This document shows, piece after piece, positions 24,713 to 33,414 of a stretch of DNA of 34,144 nt. Both the position numbers and the translations under genes were made by a program. The stretch's first letter is position 1. Every line of letters begins with the position of its first letter. The notes beneath the pieces are model-generated. The model ran no database searches. It saw only the letters and a list, made by a program, of their open reading frames with translations, and had not been told where the DNA came from. Where the stretch lies: positions 1 through 34,144 of the forward strand of contig JANYCG010000114.1 of assembly GCA_025360385.1 (NCBI GenBank), written 5' to 3'. The DNA comes from Burkholderiales bacterium (lineage in GTDB: Bacteria; Pseudomonadota; Gammaproteobacteria; Burkholderiales; Burkholderiaceae_C).

Positions 24713-26226
24713 GGTGTGCCCTCCTTTTGCGCGACCTTCACCTGAACGGCAGGCCAGGGTGCCTGGCGGGGCATGGCTTGCAATGGCTGGGTAGAGGCCG
24801 AAATGGCCTCGACAACGCGCTCCATTTTCATGAAGCGCGAGCCTTTGACCAAAACGCTGTGACAGCCGGACAGCGCCGCCATCACCGCTTGTTTCAAGCC
24901 TTCAAGATTGGCAAAGTGCTGACCTGAGCCGAACGCTTGGCAGGCATGGCTGGACAACTCGCCCAAGGCCAACAACTGCTCGATCCCACGCTCGCGGGCA
25001 TACGCACCGACCTCGGCATGGAATTTGGGCCCCTGGTTGCCCACTTCGCCCATGTCCCCCAACACCAGCAACCGGGGGCCGGGTAAATCGGCCAACACGT
25101 CGATGGCGGCCCGCACGGAGTCCGGGTTGGCGTTGTAGGTGTCGTCGACCAGGGTGATGCCATGCCCGTCCAGCACTCGCCCCAGCGCCCGTGAACGGCC
25201 CTTGACGGCTTCGAAGGCCTCCAGGCCGCCTGTAATGTCCGCCAGGGGCACACCCGCCGCCAGGGTGCAGGCCACCGCCGCCAAGGCGTTTTTAACGTTG
25301 TGCCGTCCGGCAATTTGAAGCGCAAACTCGATTGCACCGGCTGGCGTGTTGGCCTTGACCGCCCAGGCACCGTGCGCCCAAGCACAGGCAGTGCAAACCA
25401 CATCGGCCGGCGACGCCTTGTCAGGCCGGGCGTTGCCGGACGGTGTCAGGCCGGTTTGTGCGCCAGCGCGCGGCGAAGCATCTTCAAAACTCAATTGAGG
25501 CCGCTGCCCTGCCAGGGCTTGCCACAGGCCAGAAAAGCTGTCGTCCAGCGGAATCACGGCGACACCCCGGCTTGGCAAAGTGGCGATCACCGCGCCATTC
25601 TCACGGGCTACGGCTTCGACCGTGTCCATGAACTCGAGGTGCTCGCGTTGCGCGTTGTTGACCAGGGCGACGGTGGCCTGGGCCATGGCGGCGAGCCGTG
25701 CGATTTCACCGGGGTGGTTCATGCCCAGTTCGAGCACCGCAATCTCGTGTTCAGGCCGCAAGCGCAGCAGGGTCAGCGGCACGCCAATATCGTTGTTGAA
25801 ATTGCCCTGCGTCGCCAGCATGGTGTCAGGCCGATAGGTGCGCAGTATCGAGGCAATCATCTGCGTCACCGTGGTCTTGCCATTGCTGCCAGTGACGGCA
25901 ATCAAGGGCAGCTTGAACTGGCTGCGCCAGCTGCTGGCGAGTTGGCCCAAAGCGGCCCGGGTATCGGTCACCACCAGGCCCGGCAAACCAGCGGCATCCA
26001 TCTGTGCCTTTGAATGGGTGATGGCGGCTGAGGCACCTTTTCGTTTCGCCTCTTGCAAAAAGTCGTTGGCATCAAAACTGTCGCCTTTGAGCGCCACAAA
26101 CAAATCACCCGGCTCAATCGTGCGGGTGTCGGTGTGGACACGCACGATGGCGGTTGAACCCGCACCCACCAAATGCGAACCCGGGATCCAGCCGTGCGCC
26201 TGCTGCAAGTCCATCATCGGGTTCAT
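24703..26226 (-). CDS. murF: UDP-MurNAc-tripeptide--D-alanyl-D-alanine ligase MurF
   Basis: 507 residues (E. coli 452). MurF adds D-Ala-D-Ala, the product of Ddl, to the tripeptide precursor. The start at 26226 overlaps the murE stop (ATGA). Motifs: [18 protein letters not shown] near residue 43, the P-loop [18 protein letters not shown] near 115, [53 protein letters not shown] and [15 protein letters not shown] poorly conserved Ala/Pro/Thr-rich stretch of about 40 residues ([20 protein letters not shown]) sits in the central domain and explains the extra length. Confidence 0.97.
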   Translation of the reverse strand: MNPMMDLQQAHGWIPGSHLVGAGSTAIVRVHTDTRTIEPGDLFVALKGDSFDANDFLQEAKRKGASAAITHSKAQMDAAGLPGLVVTDTRAALGQLASSWRSQFKLPLIAVTGSNGKTTVTQMIASILRTYRPDTMLATQGNFNNDIGVPLTLLRLRPEHEIAVLELGMNHPGEIARLAAMAQATVALVNNAQREHLEFMDTVEAVARENGAVIATLPSRGVAVIPLDDSFSGLWQALAGQRPQLSFEDASPRAGAQTGLTPSGNARPDKASPADVVCTACAWAHGAWAVKANTPAGAIEFALQIAGRHNVKNALAAVACTLAAGVPLADITGGLEAFEAVKGRSRALGRVLDGHGITLVDDTYNANPDSVRAAIDVLADLPGPRLLVLGDMGEVGNQGPKFHAEVGAYARERGIEQLLALGELSSHACQAFGSGQHFANLEGLKQAVMAALSGCHSVLVKGSRFMKMERVVEAISASTQPLQAMPRQAPWPAVQVKVAQKEGTPCS

Positions 26227-27779
26227 GCTGGGGCTCCTGCCGCAGGCTGCGCTGCCTGCCATGACCGTAGGGCCTGGGCGGCCTGGGCTTGGTCAGAAAA
26301 AGGCAGCTTGACGCCGGCAATGTCCTGGGTGTTTTCATGGCCCTTGCCGGCAATCAGCACGACGTCCTGCGCCTTCGCCCGTGCCAGCACACGCCCAATG
26401 GCGATGGCGCGGTCAACTTCGGCCGACACCGACTGCCGATTGCTTATGCCTGCCAAAATTTGGTCCACGATGGCTTGCGGTGGCTCGCTGCGCGGGTTGT
26501 CACTGGTCACCACCACCTGGTCTGCGCCCAAGGCGGCGGCTGCGCCCATCAAGGGGCGTTTGGCGGCATCCCGGTCGCCCCCGCAACCAAACACACACCA
26601 CAGTTGCCCGCCCCGCTGTTGGGCCAGCGGTCGCAAGGCCTGCAAGGCCTGCGCCAGCGCGTCGGGGGTGTGGGCGTAATCCACCGCGACCCAGGGCTGA
26701 GCGGCTTGGCTGCCCATGCTGTCGCCCGCCACACGCTCCATCCGGCCCGGCACAGGCACCAGTCGGCGGCAACTTTCTAGGCAAGCGGCCAAAGGCACGC
26801 CCAGGGAACGCATGGAGGCAATGACACACAGCAAATTTTCGACGTTGTAATGGCCCACCAAACCAGTGCGCAGCAGGTGACGCTGGCCGGCCTCTTGCAG
26901 CACAAACGCCAGCCCTTGCGGATTCAAGGCAATTTGGTCGGCTTGCAAACGTGCGGGGCCGCGGCATGACACCGTCCATACATCCACCGCGTCAGGCTGG
27001 AGGGACGCGGCCAACTTGCGGCCCTTGGCATCGTCGATATTGACGACGGCAGCTTTCAAGCCTGGCCACTGGAACAAAGCCGCTTTGGCCTGCCAGTAGG
27101 CCTGCATGTCGCCGTGGTAGTCCAGGTGATCCTGCGTGAAGTTGGTGAACACGGCGGTGTGAATACGGGTGCCGTCCAGGCGCCGCTCTTCAAGGCCAAT
27201 GGACGAGGCCTCCAGCGCACAGGCCTGCATGCCATCGCGCGAAAATTCACGCAGTTGCTGTTGCAGCAGCACCGGATCCGGTGTCGTCAGGCCAGTTGCA
27301 CGCAGTTCAAAGGCGGGGGGCAGGCCGCTTTGGAAGTTTTTTGGATGCCCAATACCTAAAGTGCCTATATGTCCGCATGGAATGGGCTTAGATAGCTCTA
27401 AATTTGAGAGCAAATTTGCCAACCACCAAGTGATGGATGTTTTGCCATTGGTGCCGGTCACGGCCACCACATCCAACTGCTGGCTGGGGTTGTCGTAATA
27501 CGCGCTGGCAATCGGGCCGCTGTCGGCCTTGAGTCCTTCATAGGTCGCAATCGCCTCGCCGCCAAACTGGAACGGCGCCACCTGCGCGCGCTCCACCAGG
27601 CAGGCCGTTGCGCCCGCCTTGAGCGCTGCGTGCACGTGCCGGCGCCCATCGGTGGCCGCGCCGGGCCAGGCGATGAAACCATCACCCCGTCCCACCTTTC
27701 GGCTGTCCGTGTGCAGGCAACCCGTCACGCGGCCCTTCAGCCAGGTGGAGGCCTCTTTGGCGCTGTGAAGTTCAAGCAT
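26223..27779 (-). CDS. murE: UDP-MurNAc-L-alanyl-D-glutamate--2,6-diaminopimelate ligase MurE
   Basis: 518 residues (E. coli 495). MurE adds the third stem residue. The motif SDNPRSEPP identifies the meso-diaminopimelate-adding type. Other motifs: HTDSRKVGRGDGFIAWPG at the N-terminus, the P-loop [17 protein letters not shown] near residue 108, GIGLEE-like SSIGLEERRLDGT, FTQDHLDYHGDM, VDYAHTPDALAQAL, FGCGGDRDAAKRPLMG and GKGHENTQ. The start at 27779 overlaps the ftsI TAA by one base (TAATG). Residues ~123-137 are coded by an AT-rich 43-bp element between the P-loop helix and GTLGIG. Confidence 0.97.
   Translation of the reverse strand: MLELHSAKEASTWLKGRVTGCLHTDSRKVGRGDGFIAWPGAATDGRRHVHAALKAGATACLVERAQVAPFQFGGEAIATYEGLKADSGPIASAYYDNPSQQLDVVAVTGTNGKTSITWWLANLLSNLELSKPIPCGHIGTLGIGHPKNFQSGLPPAFELRATGLTTPDPVLLQQQLREFSRDGMQACALEASSIGLEERRLDGTRIHTAVFTNFTQDHLDYHGDMQAYWQAKAALFQWPGLKAAVVNIDDAKGRKLAASLQPDAVDVWTVSCRGPARLQADQIALNPQGLAFVLQEAGQRHLLRTGLVGHYNVENLLCVIASMRSLGVPLAACLESCRRLVPVPGRMERVAGDSMGSQAAQPWVAVDYAHTPDALAQALQALRPLAQQRGGQLWCVFGCGGDRDAAKRPLMGAAAALGADQVVVTSDNPRSEPPQAIVDQILAGISNRQSVSAEVDRAIAIGRVLARAKAQDVVLIAGKGHENTQDIAGVKLPFSDQAQAAQALRSWQAAQPAAGAPA
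27370..27412 (+). repeat. 43-bp dispersed element, copy D (inside murE)
   Basis: TGTCCGCATG at 1-10, AGCTCT at 25-30, GAGCA at 39-43; GCTCT and AGAGC form a perfect stem around AAATTTG. It lies opposite to the coding strand. Over its right half it matches copy E (18211) in about 19 of 25 positions. Confidence 0.62.
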
Positions 27780-29518
27780 TAAAAGCTTTCCTCCACCGTG
27801 GCGATGATCTGTGGCTTCACCGCCATATCGGGCTGGATCGACATCACGCGCAGGGTTTGTTGCACCACTTCGCTGAACACCGGCGCCGCCACAGCGCCGC
27901 CGTAATACTGGCCGGCGCTGGGTTCGTCGATCATCACAGCCACGATCACGCGCGGCGTTTCGATGGGTGCCATGCCGACAAACCAACCCCGGTATTTTCG
28001 GTTGCCAGCACTGCCGTAACTCTTGCCAATCTGCTTGTAGGCGGTGCCTGATTTGCCGCCGACCGAATAACCAATGGTTTGCGCCTTCTGGCCGGTGCCG
28101 CCGGGGCCAGCGGCCATTTGCAGCATCTTGCGGATTTGGCCCGCCGTGCGTTCGGACAACACTTGCGTGCCAATGGCGGGCTCGCTGCTTTTAAGCATGG
28201 TGACAGGAATGATTTGGCCGTCGTGGGAAAACACGGTGTAGGAGCGGGCCATCTGAAACAGGCTGGCCGACAGGCCATATCCGTAGGACATGGTGGCCTG
28301 CTCGATTGGCCGCCAGGTCTTGTAAGGGCGCAGACGCCCCGACACGGCGCCAGGAAAACTGATCTGCGGCTTCTGGCCGAACCCAGCCTTGGAAAACAGC
28401 TCCCACATCTCTCGCGGCTGCATTTGCATGGCGACTTTGGTGGTGCCGATGTTGCTTGATTTTTGGATCACGCCCTCCACCGTCAACACGCCGTTGGGGT
28501 GGGAGTCTGAAATGGTGGAGCCCGTGACGTTGTATTTGCCGTTGCCGGTGTCAATCAGCGTCTGGGGCGTGACGCGCCCGGTTTCCAGCCCCAGGCCGAT
28601 AGTGAACGGTTTCATCACCGAGCCTGGCTCAAAGGTGTCCGTCAAAGCGCGGTTGCGCAGCTGCTCGCCGCTCAAATTGCGGCGTTTGTCGGGCACGTAG
28701 CTGGGGTAATTGGCGAGCGCCAGCACCTCGCCCGTGATGGCGTCCAGCACCACTACGCTGCCCGCCTTGGCTTTGTTGACGGTGACGGCTTCACGCAATT
28801 TTTGGTAGGCGAAGAACTGCACCTTGCTGTCGATGCTCAATTGCAAGTCCTGGCCGTCGGCCGGGGGGATGGTCTCGCCGACGGACTCCACCACCCGCCC
28901 TAAGCGATCCTTGATCACGCGGCGCGAACCGGCACGGCCGCCAAGTTCTTTGTTGAAGGTCAGCTCCACGCCTTCCTGCCCGCTGTCTTCGATGTTCGTG
29001 AAGCCAACGACATGGGCCGCTGCTTCGCCCTCGGGGTACTGGCGCCGGTATTCTTTGCGCTGGTAAATGCCCTTGAATTTCAGCTCGTCAATCTGCCTGG
29101 CTACCGTGTCATCAACTTGCCGCTTGAGCCAGACGAAAGACTTGTCCTCTTCCGCCAGTTTTTTATTCAGCTCGGTCACGGGCATGTCGAGCAATTTGGC
29201 CAATTGCAGGGCTTGGCCTGGCTCCAGTGCGACATCTTCAGGAATGGCCCAGATGCTGGGAGCCGGGACGCTGGAGGCCAAAATCAACCCGTTGCGGTCC
29301 AGTATGCGCCCGCGGTTGGCCGGCAGCTCCAGCGTTCGGGCGAAGCGGACTTCGCCCTGTTTTTGGTAAAAATCGTTCGACACCACCTGGATGTAGGCCG
29401 CCCGCGCCACCAGGCCCATGAAGGCCAGGGCAATCGCCGCCACAATGAATTTGCTGCGCCAGACGGGCGTGCGGCTGGCCAGCAAAGGGCTGGTGGTGTA
29501 AGCGACGCTGCGGCTCAT
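27779..29518 (-). CDS. ftsI: Septal peptidoglycan transpeptidase FtsI (PBP3)
   Basis: 579 residues (E. coli 588). FtsI is the class B penicillin-binding protein that cross-links septal peptidoglycan with FtsW. A cytoplasmic start is followed by one membrane helix (FIVAAIALAFMGLVARAAYI) and the dimerisation domain (ELPANRGRILDRNG). The transpeptidase domain then has SxxK in EPGSVMKPFTIG (Ser near residue 300), SxN in QKSSNIGTTKVA near 352 and KSGTAYK near 488. The start overlaps the ftsL stop (ATGA). Confidence 0.98.
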   Translation of the reverse strand: MSRSVAYTTSPLLASRTPVWRSKFIVAAIALAFMGLVARAAYIQVVSNDFYQKQGEVRFARTLELPANRGRILDRNGLILASSVPAPSIWAIPEDVALEPGQALQLAKLLDMPVTELNKKLAEEDKSFVWLKRQVDDTVARQIDELKFKGIYQRKEYRRQYPEGEAAAHVVGFTNIEDSGQEGVELTFNKELGGRAGSRRVIKDRLGRVVESVGETIPPADGQDLQLSIDSKVQFFAYQKLREAVTVNKAKAGSVVVLDAITGEVLALANYPSYVPDKRRNLSGEQLRNRALTDTFEPGSVMKPFTIGLGLETGRVTPQTLIDTGNGKYNVTGSTISDSHPNGVLTVEGVIQKSSNIGTTKVAMQMQPREMWELFSKAGFGQKPQISFPGAVSGRLRPYKTWRPIEQATMSYGYGLSASLFQMARSYTVFSHDGQIIPVTMLKSSEPAIGTQVLSERTAGQIRKMLQMAAGPGGTGQKAQTIGYSVGGKSGTAYKQIGKSYGSAGNRKYRGWFVGMAPIETPRVIVAVMIDEPSAGQYYGGAVAAPVFSEVVQQTLRVMSIQPDMAVKPQIIATVEESF

Positions 29519-29820
29519 GGCGCGCGCCCCGCAGCAGGCGATGTTTTGTTGGCCTCGCCAGCGTAGGTCACGTACTGCGTGATCGCCGGCGTGGCGGTGC
29601 GCATTTGCAATTGTTCCCTGGCCAGTTTTTCAACCCGCAGGGGCGTTGCCTGGGCGCGCTTTTCAACCTGCAGGCGCTCCAGTTCCATCTCGATTGACCG
29701 TGCTTCGGATTTCGCCTTGTCCAGCGCAGAAAACAGTCGGCGCGACTCGTACTGCACGTTCACCAGGTACAGCGCGCTGGCCAACACGGCCAACAACAAG
29801 ACGAGGTTGAGCCGGGTCAT
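29515..29820 (-). CDS. ftsL: Cell division protein FtsL
   Basis: 101 residues (E. coli 121). FtsL is a small bitopic protein that pairs with FtsB and binds FtsQ. It has a four-residue start, one membrane helix ([15 protein letters not shown]) and a periplasmic coiled coil ([40 protein letters not shown]). The tail is [17 protein letters not shown]. Identification rests on position between rsmH and ftsI as well as topology, since the sequence is poorly conserved. Both ends overlap neighbours by 4 bases. Confidence 0.93.
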   Translation of the reverse strand: MTRLNLVLLLAVLASALYLVNVQYESRRLFSALDKAKSEARSIEMELERLQVEKRAQATPLRVEKLAREQLQMRTATPAITQYVTYAGEANKTSPAAGRAP

Positions 29821-30755
29821 GCTGGAAGCCTCTGCGCCACCCGCATCACGGCGCTGCGTGAACGGGCATTGCCGACGATCTCGGCGGCACCGGGCTTGAT
29901 GCGGCCCAGCGCTTGCAACTTCATCACTTTGGGTGCCGCGAACGGCGCACGACGGTCGTATTCATCGCGCGAATGTTTCGCGATGAACTGCTTGACGATG
30001 CGGTCTTCCAGCGAATGGAAACTGATCACGACGAGCCGGCCTCCAGGTTGCAACACATCAAGGCTTGCCCCTAGTGCCTGTTGCAGCTCTTCAAGCTCGG
30101 CGTTGATGAAAATCCGAAAAGCCTGAAATGTGCGCGTTGCAGGGTTCTGGCCCGACTCGCGGGTTTTGACCGTGTCAGCCACGAGCTGGGCCAGTTCGGT
30201 GGTGGTTGAAATTGGGCCCCTTGCCTGTCGGCGAGCAACAATCGCCTTTGCAATGGGCCCAGCAAACCGTTCTTCGCCATAGTCACGAATCACCTCCGCG
30301 ATTTTGTCTGCCTCTGCCGTTGCCAGCCACTGCGCCACACTCTGGCCACGCGTGGTGTCCATGCGCATGTCCAGCGGACCTTCGAACCTGAAACTGAAGC
30401 CCCGCCCCGGCGTGTCGATCTGCGGCGAGCTGATGCCCAAATCCATCAAAATACCAGCCGCACTGCCCGCTTCGAGCTGGCCGATCTGGTTGAAGCCCTG
30501 ATGGCGGATCGAGAAGCGCGGGTCGGGAATAAAAGCCGCTGCAGCCACCGCTTCCGGGTCTTTGTCGAAGGCAATCAGGCGCCCCTGCCCCGACAGTCTC
30601 GACAGAAGGAGCCGAGAGTGTCCGCCGCGCCCAAACGTGGCGTCCACAAATGTGCCGTCGAGGCCGCCTGCGGTTGTCGCGCAGTCCGGCCAGTTGAGCA
30701 GCGCATCGACCGCTTCGTTCAACAAGACGGTGGTGTGTTGCCATTGCGTTTGCAC
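29817..30755 (-). CDS. rsmH: 16S rRNA (cytosine1402-N4)-methyltransferase RsmH
   Basis: 312 residues (E. coli 313), formerly MraW. It uses SAM to methylate C1402 of 16S rRNA in the 30S subunit. It starts [13 protein letters not shown], the SAM site is [16 protein letters not shown] near residue 37, then AFDKDPEAV, and [33 protein letters not shown]-terminal motifs are [16 protein letters not shown] and [16 protein letters not shown]. It starts 9 bases after mraZ and its stop overlaps the ftsL start. Confidence 0.97.
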   Translation of the reverse strand: MQTQWQHTTVLLNEAVDALLNWPDCATTAGGLDGTFVDATFGRGGHSRLLLSRLSGQGRLIAFDKDPEAVAAAAFIPDPRFSIRHQGFNQIGQLEAGSAAGILMDLGISSPQIDTPGRGFSFRFEGPLDMRMDTTRGQSVAQWLATAEADKIAEVIRDYGEERFAGPIAKAIVARRQARGPISTTTELAQLVADTVKTRESGQNPATRTFQAFRIFINAELEELQQALGASLDVLQPGGRLVVISFHSLEDRIVKQFIAKHSRDEYDRRAPFAAPKVMKLQALGRIKPGAAEIVGNARSRSAVMRVAQRLPA

Positions 30756-30764
30756 CGTCTTCTT

Positions 30765-31193
30765 TCAGAAGGAAAAATCCTTGAGCACATCGAGCATTTC
30801 GCCCTGCATGGCTTTGGCCTCCTGGCCGTCGTAAGTGGCTTTGTCCCACAATTCAAAGTGGTTACCCATGCCCAGCAGCATGGTGTCGCGCTGAATGCCT
30901 GCAGCCGCGCGCAATTCCGGCGAGACCAGGACGCGGCCCGTCGCGTCCATGTCTACGTCCATGGCGTTACCAAGAAAAATCCGTTTGGGCCACAAGGCCG
31001 ACATCGGCAACTGCGCAACGCGGTCGCGGAATTTTTCCCACTCGGGGCGGGGGAAAATCATCAGGCAACCGTGTGGGTGCCGGGTCAGGGTCAGGTGGCC
31101 AGCCGCCGTGGACAACAACACGTCACGATGCCGGGTCGGCACCGACAGCCGCCCTTTTCCATCGATATTCAGTGAAGAAGCCCCTTGAAACAC
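30765..31193 (-). CDS. mraZ: Transcriptional regulator MraZ
   Basis: 142 residues from GTG 31193, preceded by AGAGGG about 10 bases upstream. Homologues start with FQGASSL, as here, so the longer open frame is rejected. MraZ is an AbrB-like DNA-binding protein that forms ring oligomers and represses its own dcw promoter. It has two copies of the fold: [16 protein letters not shown] near residues 11-26, and [18 protein letters not shown] near 87-104. It is the first gene of the cluster, and its likely operator boxes lie 60-84 bases upstream. Confidence 0.95.
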   Translation of the reverse strand: MFQGASSLNIDGKGRLSVPTRHRDVLLSTAAGHLTLTRHPHGCLMIFPRPEWEKFRDRVAQLPMSALWPKRIFLGNAMDVDMDATGRVLVSPELRAAAGIQRDTMLLGMGNHFELWDKATYDGQEAKAMQGEMLDVLKDFSF

Positions 31194-31252
31194 CTGCGAA
31201 CACCCTCTTTTTTGACAAAATACAAAGAAATAAAAATGCAGCGGCAATTTTT

Positions 31253-31277
31253 ACCACTTAAATGCACCTTTTCCCAC
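31253..31277 (-). promoter_or_regulatory. MraZ operator: three direct GTGxx boxes, 10-bp period
   Basis: On the minus strand GTGGG (31277-31273), GTGCA (31267-31263) and GTGGT (31257-31253) recur exactly every 10 bp, one helical turn, separated by AT-rich pentamers. This matches the known MraZ site, repeated GTGG/TGGG motifs with 5-6 bp spacers upstream of mraZ. The middle box deviates. Confidence 0.7.
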
Positions 31278-31287
31278 TGTATCAGCA

Positions 31288-31316
31288 ATTGGACATTCCA
31301 CAAGCAGGGCTTGCAA
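31288..31316 (-). promoter_or_regulatory. Candidate dcw (mraZ) promoter
   Basis: On the minus strand TTGCAA (31316-31311), a 17-bp spacer, then TCCAAT (31293-31288), each 4 of 6 to consensus. Transcription would start near 31281, so the MraZ boxes fall immediately downstream, where a bound repressor would block it. Other weak promoters are possible in this AT-rich region. Confidence 0.35.
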
Positions 31317-31326
31317 GAATTTTTTT
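31295..31326 (+). terminator. Rho-independent terminator-like hairpin, plus strand
   Basis: An imperfect hairpin (ATTC...CAAGC / GCTTG...GAAT, 31295-31320) is followed directly by seven T residues on the plus strand. No plus-strand gene precedes it; it sits inside the mraZ upstream region and points against the dcw direction. The 248-base gap between mraZ and hslU holds otherwise only the operator and AT-rich DNA. Confidence 0.4.
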
Positions 31327-31441
31327 CAATGAAATCAAAGACTTAGAGTTGAATTTGCAAGTGTTTATGTTGCAAAAATCATTCTAAATTAAGCACTTAG
31401 CGCCTGTAGTGAAAGTAATGCACGAAGTTTGTTCGGCCACG

Positions 31442-32767
31442 TCACAATATGTAGCGGGAAAGATCCTCGTCGCGGCTCAACTCACCCAAGCGTGAATCAA
31501 CATACACAGCATCGACCAAAATAGTTTGCCCGCCCAGATTCGCCGCGTTGAAACTCACCTCGTCCAGCAGCCGCTCCATCACCGTCGACAAACGGCGCGC
31601 ACCGATGTTTTCAGTGCGTTCGTTCACATCAAATGCAATGTGGGCCAGCCGCTCAATGCCTTCGGGTGCAAACTCGACTCGGACGTTTTCTGTGGCCAGC
31701 AGCGCCTGGTATTGCTTGACCAATGACGCGTGGGTTTGCGTCAAGATGGCCTCAAAATCCTGCACCGACAAAGACTGCAATTCCACCCGGATCGGGAAGC
31801 GCCCTTGCAACTCGGGGATCAGGTCGCTGGGCTTGCTTAAGTGGAAGGCCCCGGATGCAATGAACAGAATGTGGTCGGTCTTGACCATGCCGTATTTGGT
31901 CGACACCGTGGTGCCTTCCACCAGCGGCAGCAGGTCACGCTGCACACCCTGGCGCGACACCTCGGCGCCGCTGCCCTCGCTGCGTGACGTGACCTTGTCG
32001 ATCTCGTCAATGAAGACAATGCCGTTTTGCTCCAGCATGAAGAGCGCCTGGGTCTTGATCTCTTCTTCGTTGACCAGCTTGGCGGCTTCTTCATCAACCG
32101 CCAGCTTCAAGGCTTCGCTGATTTTGAGCTTGCGAGTCTGGCGTTTTTGTTGACCGACCTGGCCAAACATGCCACGTAGCTGTTCGGTCATTTCCTCCAT
32201 GCCCGCCGGACCCATGATCTCCAGCTGGGGGGCAGACTGCACCACATCCATCTCAATGTCGCGCTCGTTCAACAGGCCCTCGCGCAGCTTTTTGCGAAAG
32301 GTCTGGCGGGTTGCGCCTTCTGGTGCCTCTTCATTGGGAAAGGCCAGGGCATCGCCGCGTGGCTTGGGCACCAGAATATCCAAAATGCGCTCTTCGGCGG
32401 CGTCTTGGGCGCGTTCACGCACCTTTTTCATCTCGGCCACCCGGGTTTGCTTCACTGCCACATCGGCAAGGTCGCGGATGATGGCATCGACATCTTTTCC
32501 AACGTAACCTACTTCAGTGAATTTGGTCGCTTCGACCTTGATGAAAGGCGCGTCGGCCAGCCGCGCCAGACGCCTGGCGATTTCAGTTTTTCCGACGCCG
32601 GTGGGCCCAATCATCAATATGTTTTTAGGCGTGATTTCGGCGCGCAGACCAGGCTCCACCTGTTGCCTGCGCCAGCGGTTTCTCAAGGCAATGGCTACCG
32701 CACGTTTGGCCTGGTTTTGGCCAACGATGTGTTTGTCTAGCTCGGCAACGATTTCCTGTGGCGTCAT
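31442..32767 (-). CDS. hslU: ATP-dependent protease ATPase subunit HslU
   Basis: 441 residues (E. coli 443). HslU is the AAA+ hexamer that unfolds substrates and feeds them to HslV. It begins [21 protein letters not shown]. Walker A is [15 protein letters not shown] near residue 55, the pore loop is GYVGKDV near 90, the I-domain is charged and follows it, and Walker B is IVFIDEIDK near 252. Sensor and arginine-finger regions follow, with GRFPIRVEL and [17 protein letters not shown]. The C-terminal EDLSRYIL is the tail that docks into HslV. The start overlaps the hslV stop (ATGA). Confidence 0.98.
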   Translation of the reverse strand: MTPQEIVAELDKHIVGQNQAKRAVAIALRNRWRRQQVEPGLRAEITPKNILMIGPTGVGKTEIARRLARLADAPFIKVEATKFTEVGYVGKDVDAIIRDLADVAVKQTRVAEMKKVRERAQDAAEERILDILVPKPRGDALAFPNEEAPEGATRQTFRKKLREGLLNERDIEMDVVQSAPQLEIMGPAGMEEMTEQLRGMFGQVGQQKRQTRKLKISEALKLAVDEEAAKLVNEEEIKTQALFMLEQNGIVFIDEIDKVTSRSEGSGAEVSRQGVQRDLLPLVEGTTVSTKYGMVKTDHILFIASGAFHLSKPSDLIPELQGRFPIRVELQSLSVQDFEAILTQTHASLVKQYQALLATENVRVEFAPEGIERLAHIAFDVNERTENIGARRLSTVMERLLDEVSFNAANLGGQTILVDAVYVDSRLGELSRDEDLSRYIL

Positions 32768-33324
32768 GGGGTGGCGATGTCCAGCGTTTCAATGGTGTGG
32801 TTCATATTGGTGTAGATGCACAATTCACCCGCAATTTCAAGCGATTTTTTGACGATGTCGGATGCCGACAAATCGGTGTGCTCCAAGAGCGCAATGGCGG
32901 CGGCTTGTGCGTACGCGCCACCCGAGCCAATGGTCACGATGCCTTTTTCAGGTTCGAGCACATCGCCATTGCCGGTGATGATGAGCGAGGCCTCGTGGTC
33001 GGCCACTGCGAGCATGGCCTCCAAGCGGCGCAACACCCGGTCGGTGCGCCAATCTTTGGTGAGTTCGATGGCAGCCCGCACCAGATGCCCCTGGTGTTTT
33101 TCGAGCTTGGCTTCAAAGCGTTCAAACAAGGTGAACGCGTCCGCAGTGGCCCCGGCAAACCCGGCCAACACTTTGCCGTGGTAGAGCTTTCTAACCTTGC
33201 GCGCTGTCCCTTTGACAACGATGTTGCCCAAGGTGACCTGGCCGTCGCCGCCGATGGCGACTTGGTCGCCTTGCGGGGTTTTGCGGCGCACGCTGATGAT
33301 GGTGGTTCCGTGGAATTGTTCCAT
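32764..33324 (-). CDS. hslV: ATP-dependent protease peptidase subunit HslV
   Basis: 186 residues from ATG 33324; a longer frame to 33387 is open but lacks similarity. HslV is a proteasome beta-like threonine peptidase. It starts [15 protein letters not shown]; removal of the leader would expose Thr at GTTI as the nucleophile. Further motifs are [37 protein letters not shown], and [17 protein letters not shown] near residue 125. The leader is somewhat longer than in E. coli, where Thr is residue 2. There is only a weak ribosome site. hslU follows with a 4-base overlap. Confidence 0.97.
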   Translation of the reverse strand: MEQFHGTTIISVRRKTPQGDQVAIGGDGQVTLGNIVVKGTARKVRKLYHGKVLAGFAGATADAFTLFERFEAKLEKHQGHLVRAAIELTKDWRTDRVLRRLEAMLAVADHEASLIITGNGDVLEPEKGIVTIGSGGAYAQAAAIALLEHTDLSASDIVKKSLEIAGELCIYTNMNHTIETLDIATP

Positions 33325-33337
33325 GAGGCAGTCAATG

Positions 33338-33365
33338 TGTCGGGGATAAATCGTCAACGCGAAAG
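33338..33365 (-). promoter_or_regulatory. Possible heat-shock (sigma-32-like) promoter of hslVU
   Basis: On the minus strand CTTTCGC (33365-33359), 13 bp, CCCCGACA (33345-33338). The -10 keeps the CCCC core of the sigma-32 consensus; the -35 matches CTTGAAA poorly. It is supported mostly by the known heat-shock control of hslVU. Confidence 0.25.
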
Positions 33366-33370
33366 CTGCT

Positions 33371-33398
33371 GGCAGGGCTGAAGGCATTGCGCCCTGCC
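33371..33398 (-). terminator. Hairpin between the STAS gene and hslV, possible terminator
   Basis: A perfect 8-bp inverted repeat, GGCAGGGC (33371-33378) and GCCCTGCC (33391-33398), with a 12-base loop, begins 17 bases after the STAS-gene stop on the minus strand. The following bases contain only a short T run (GCTTTCG), so termination may be weak. Confidence 0.45.
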
Positions 33399-33414
33399 TG
33401 CATGCGCAGGATGG

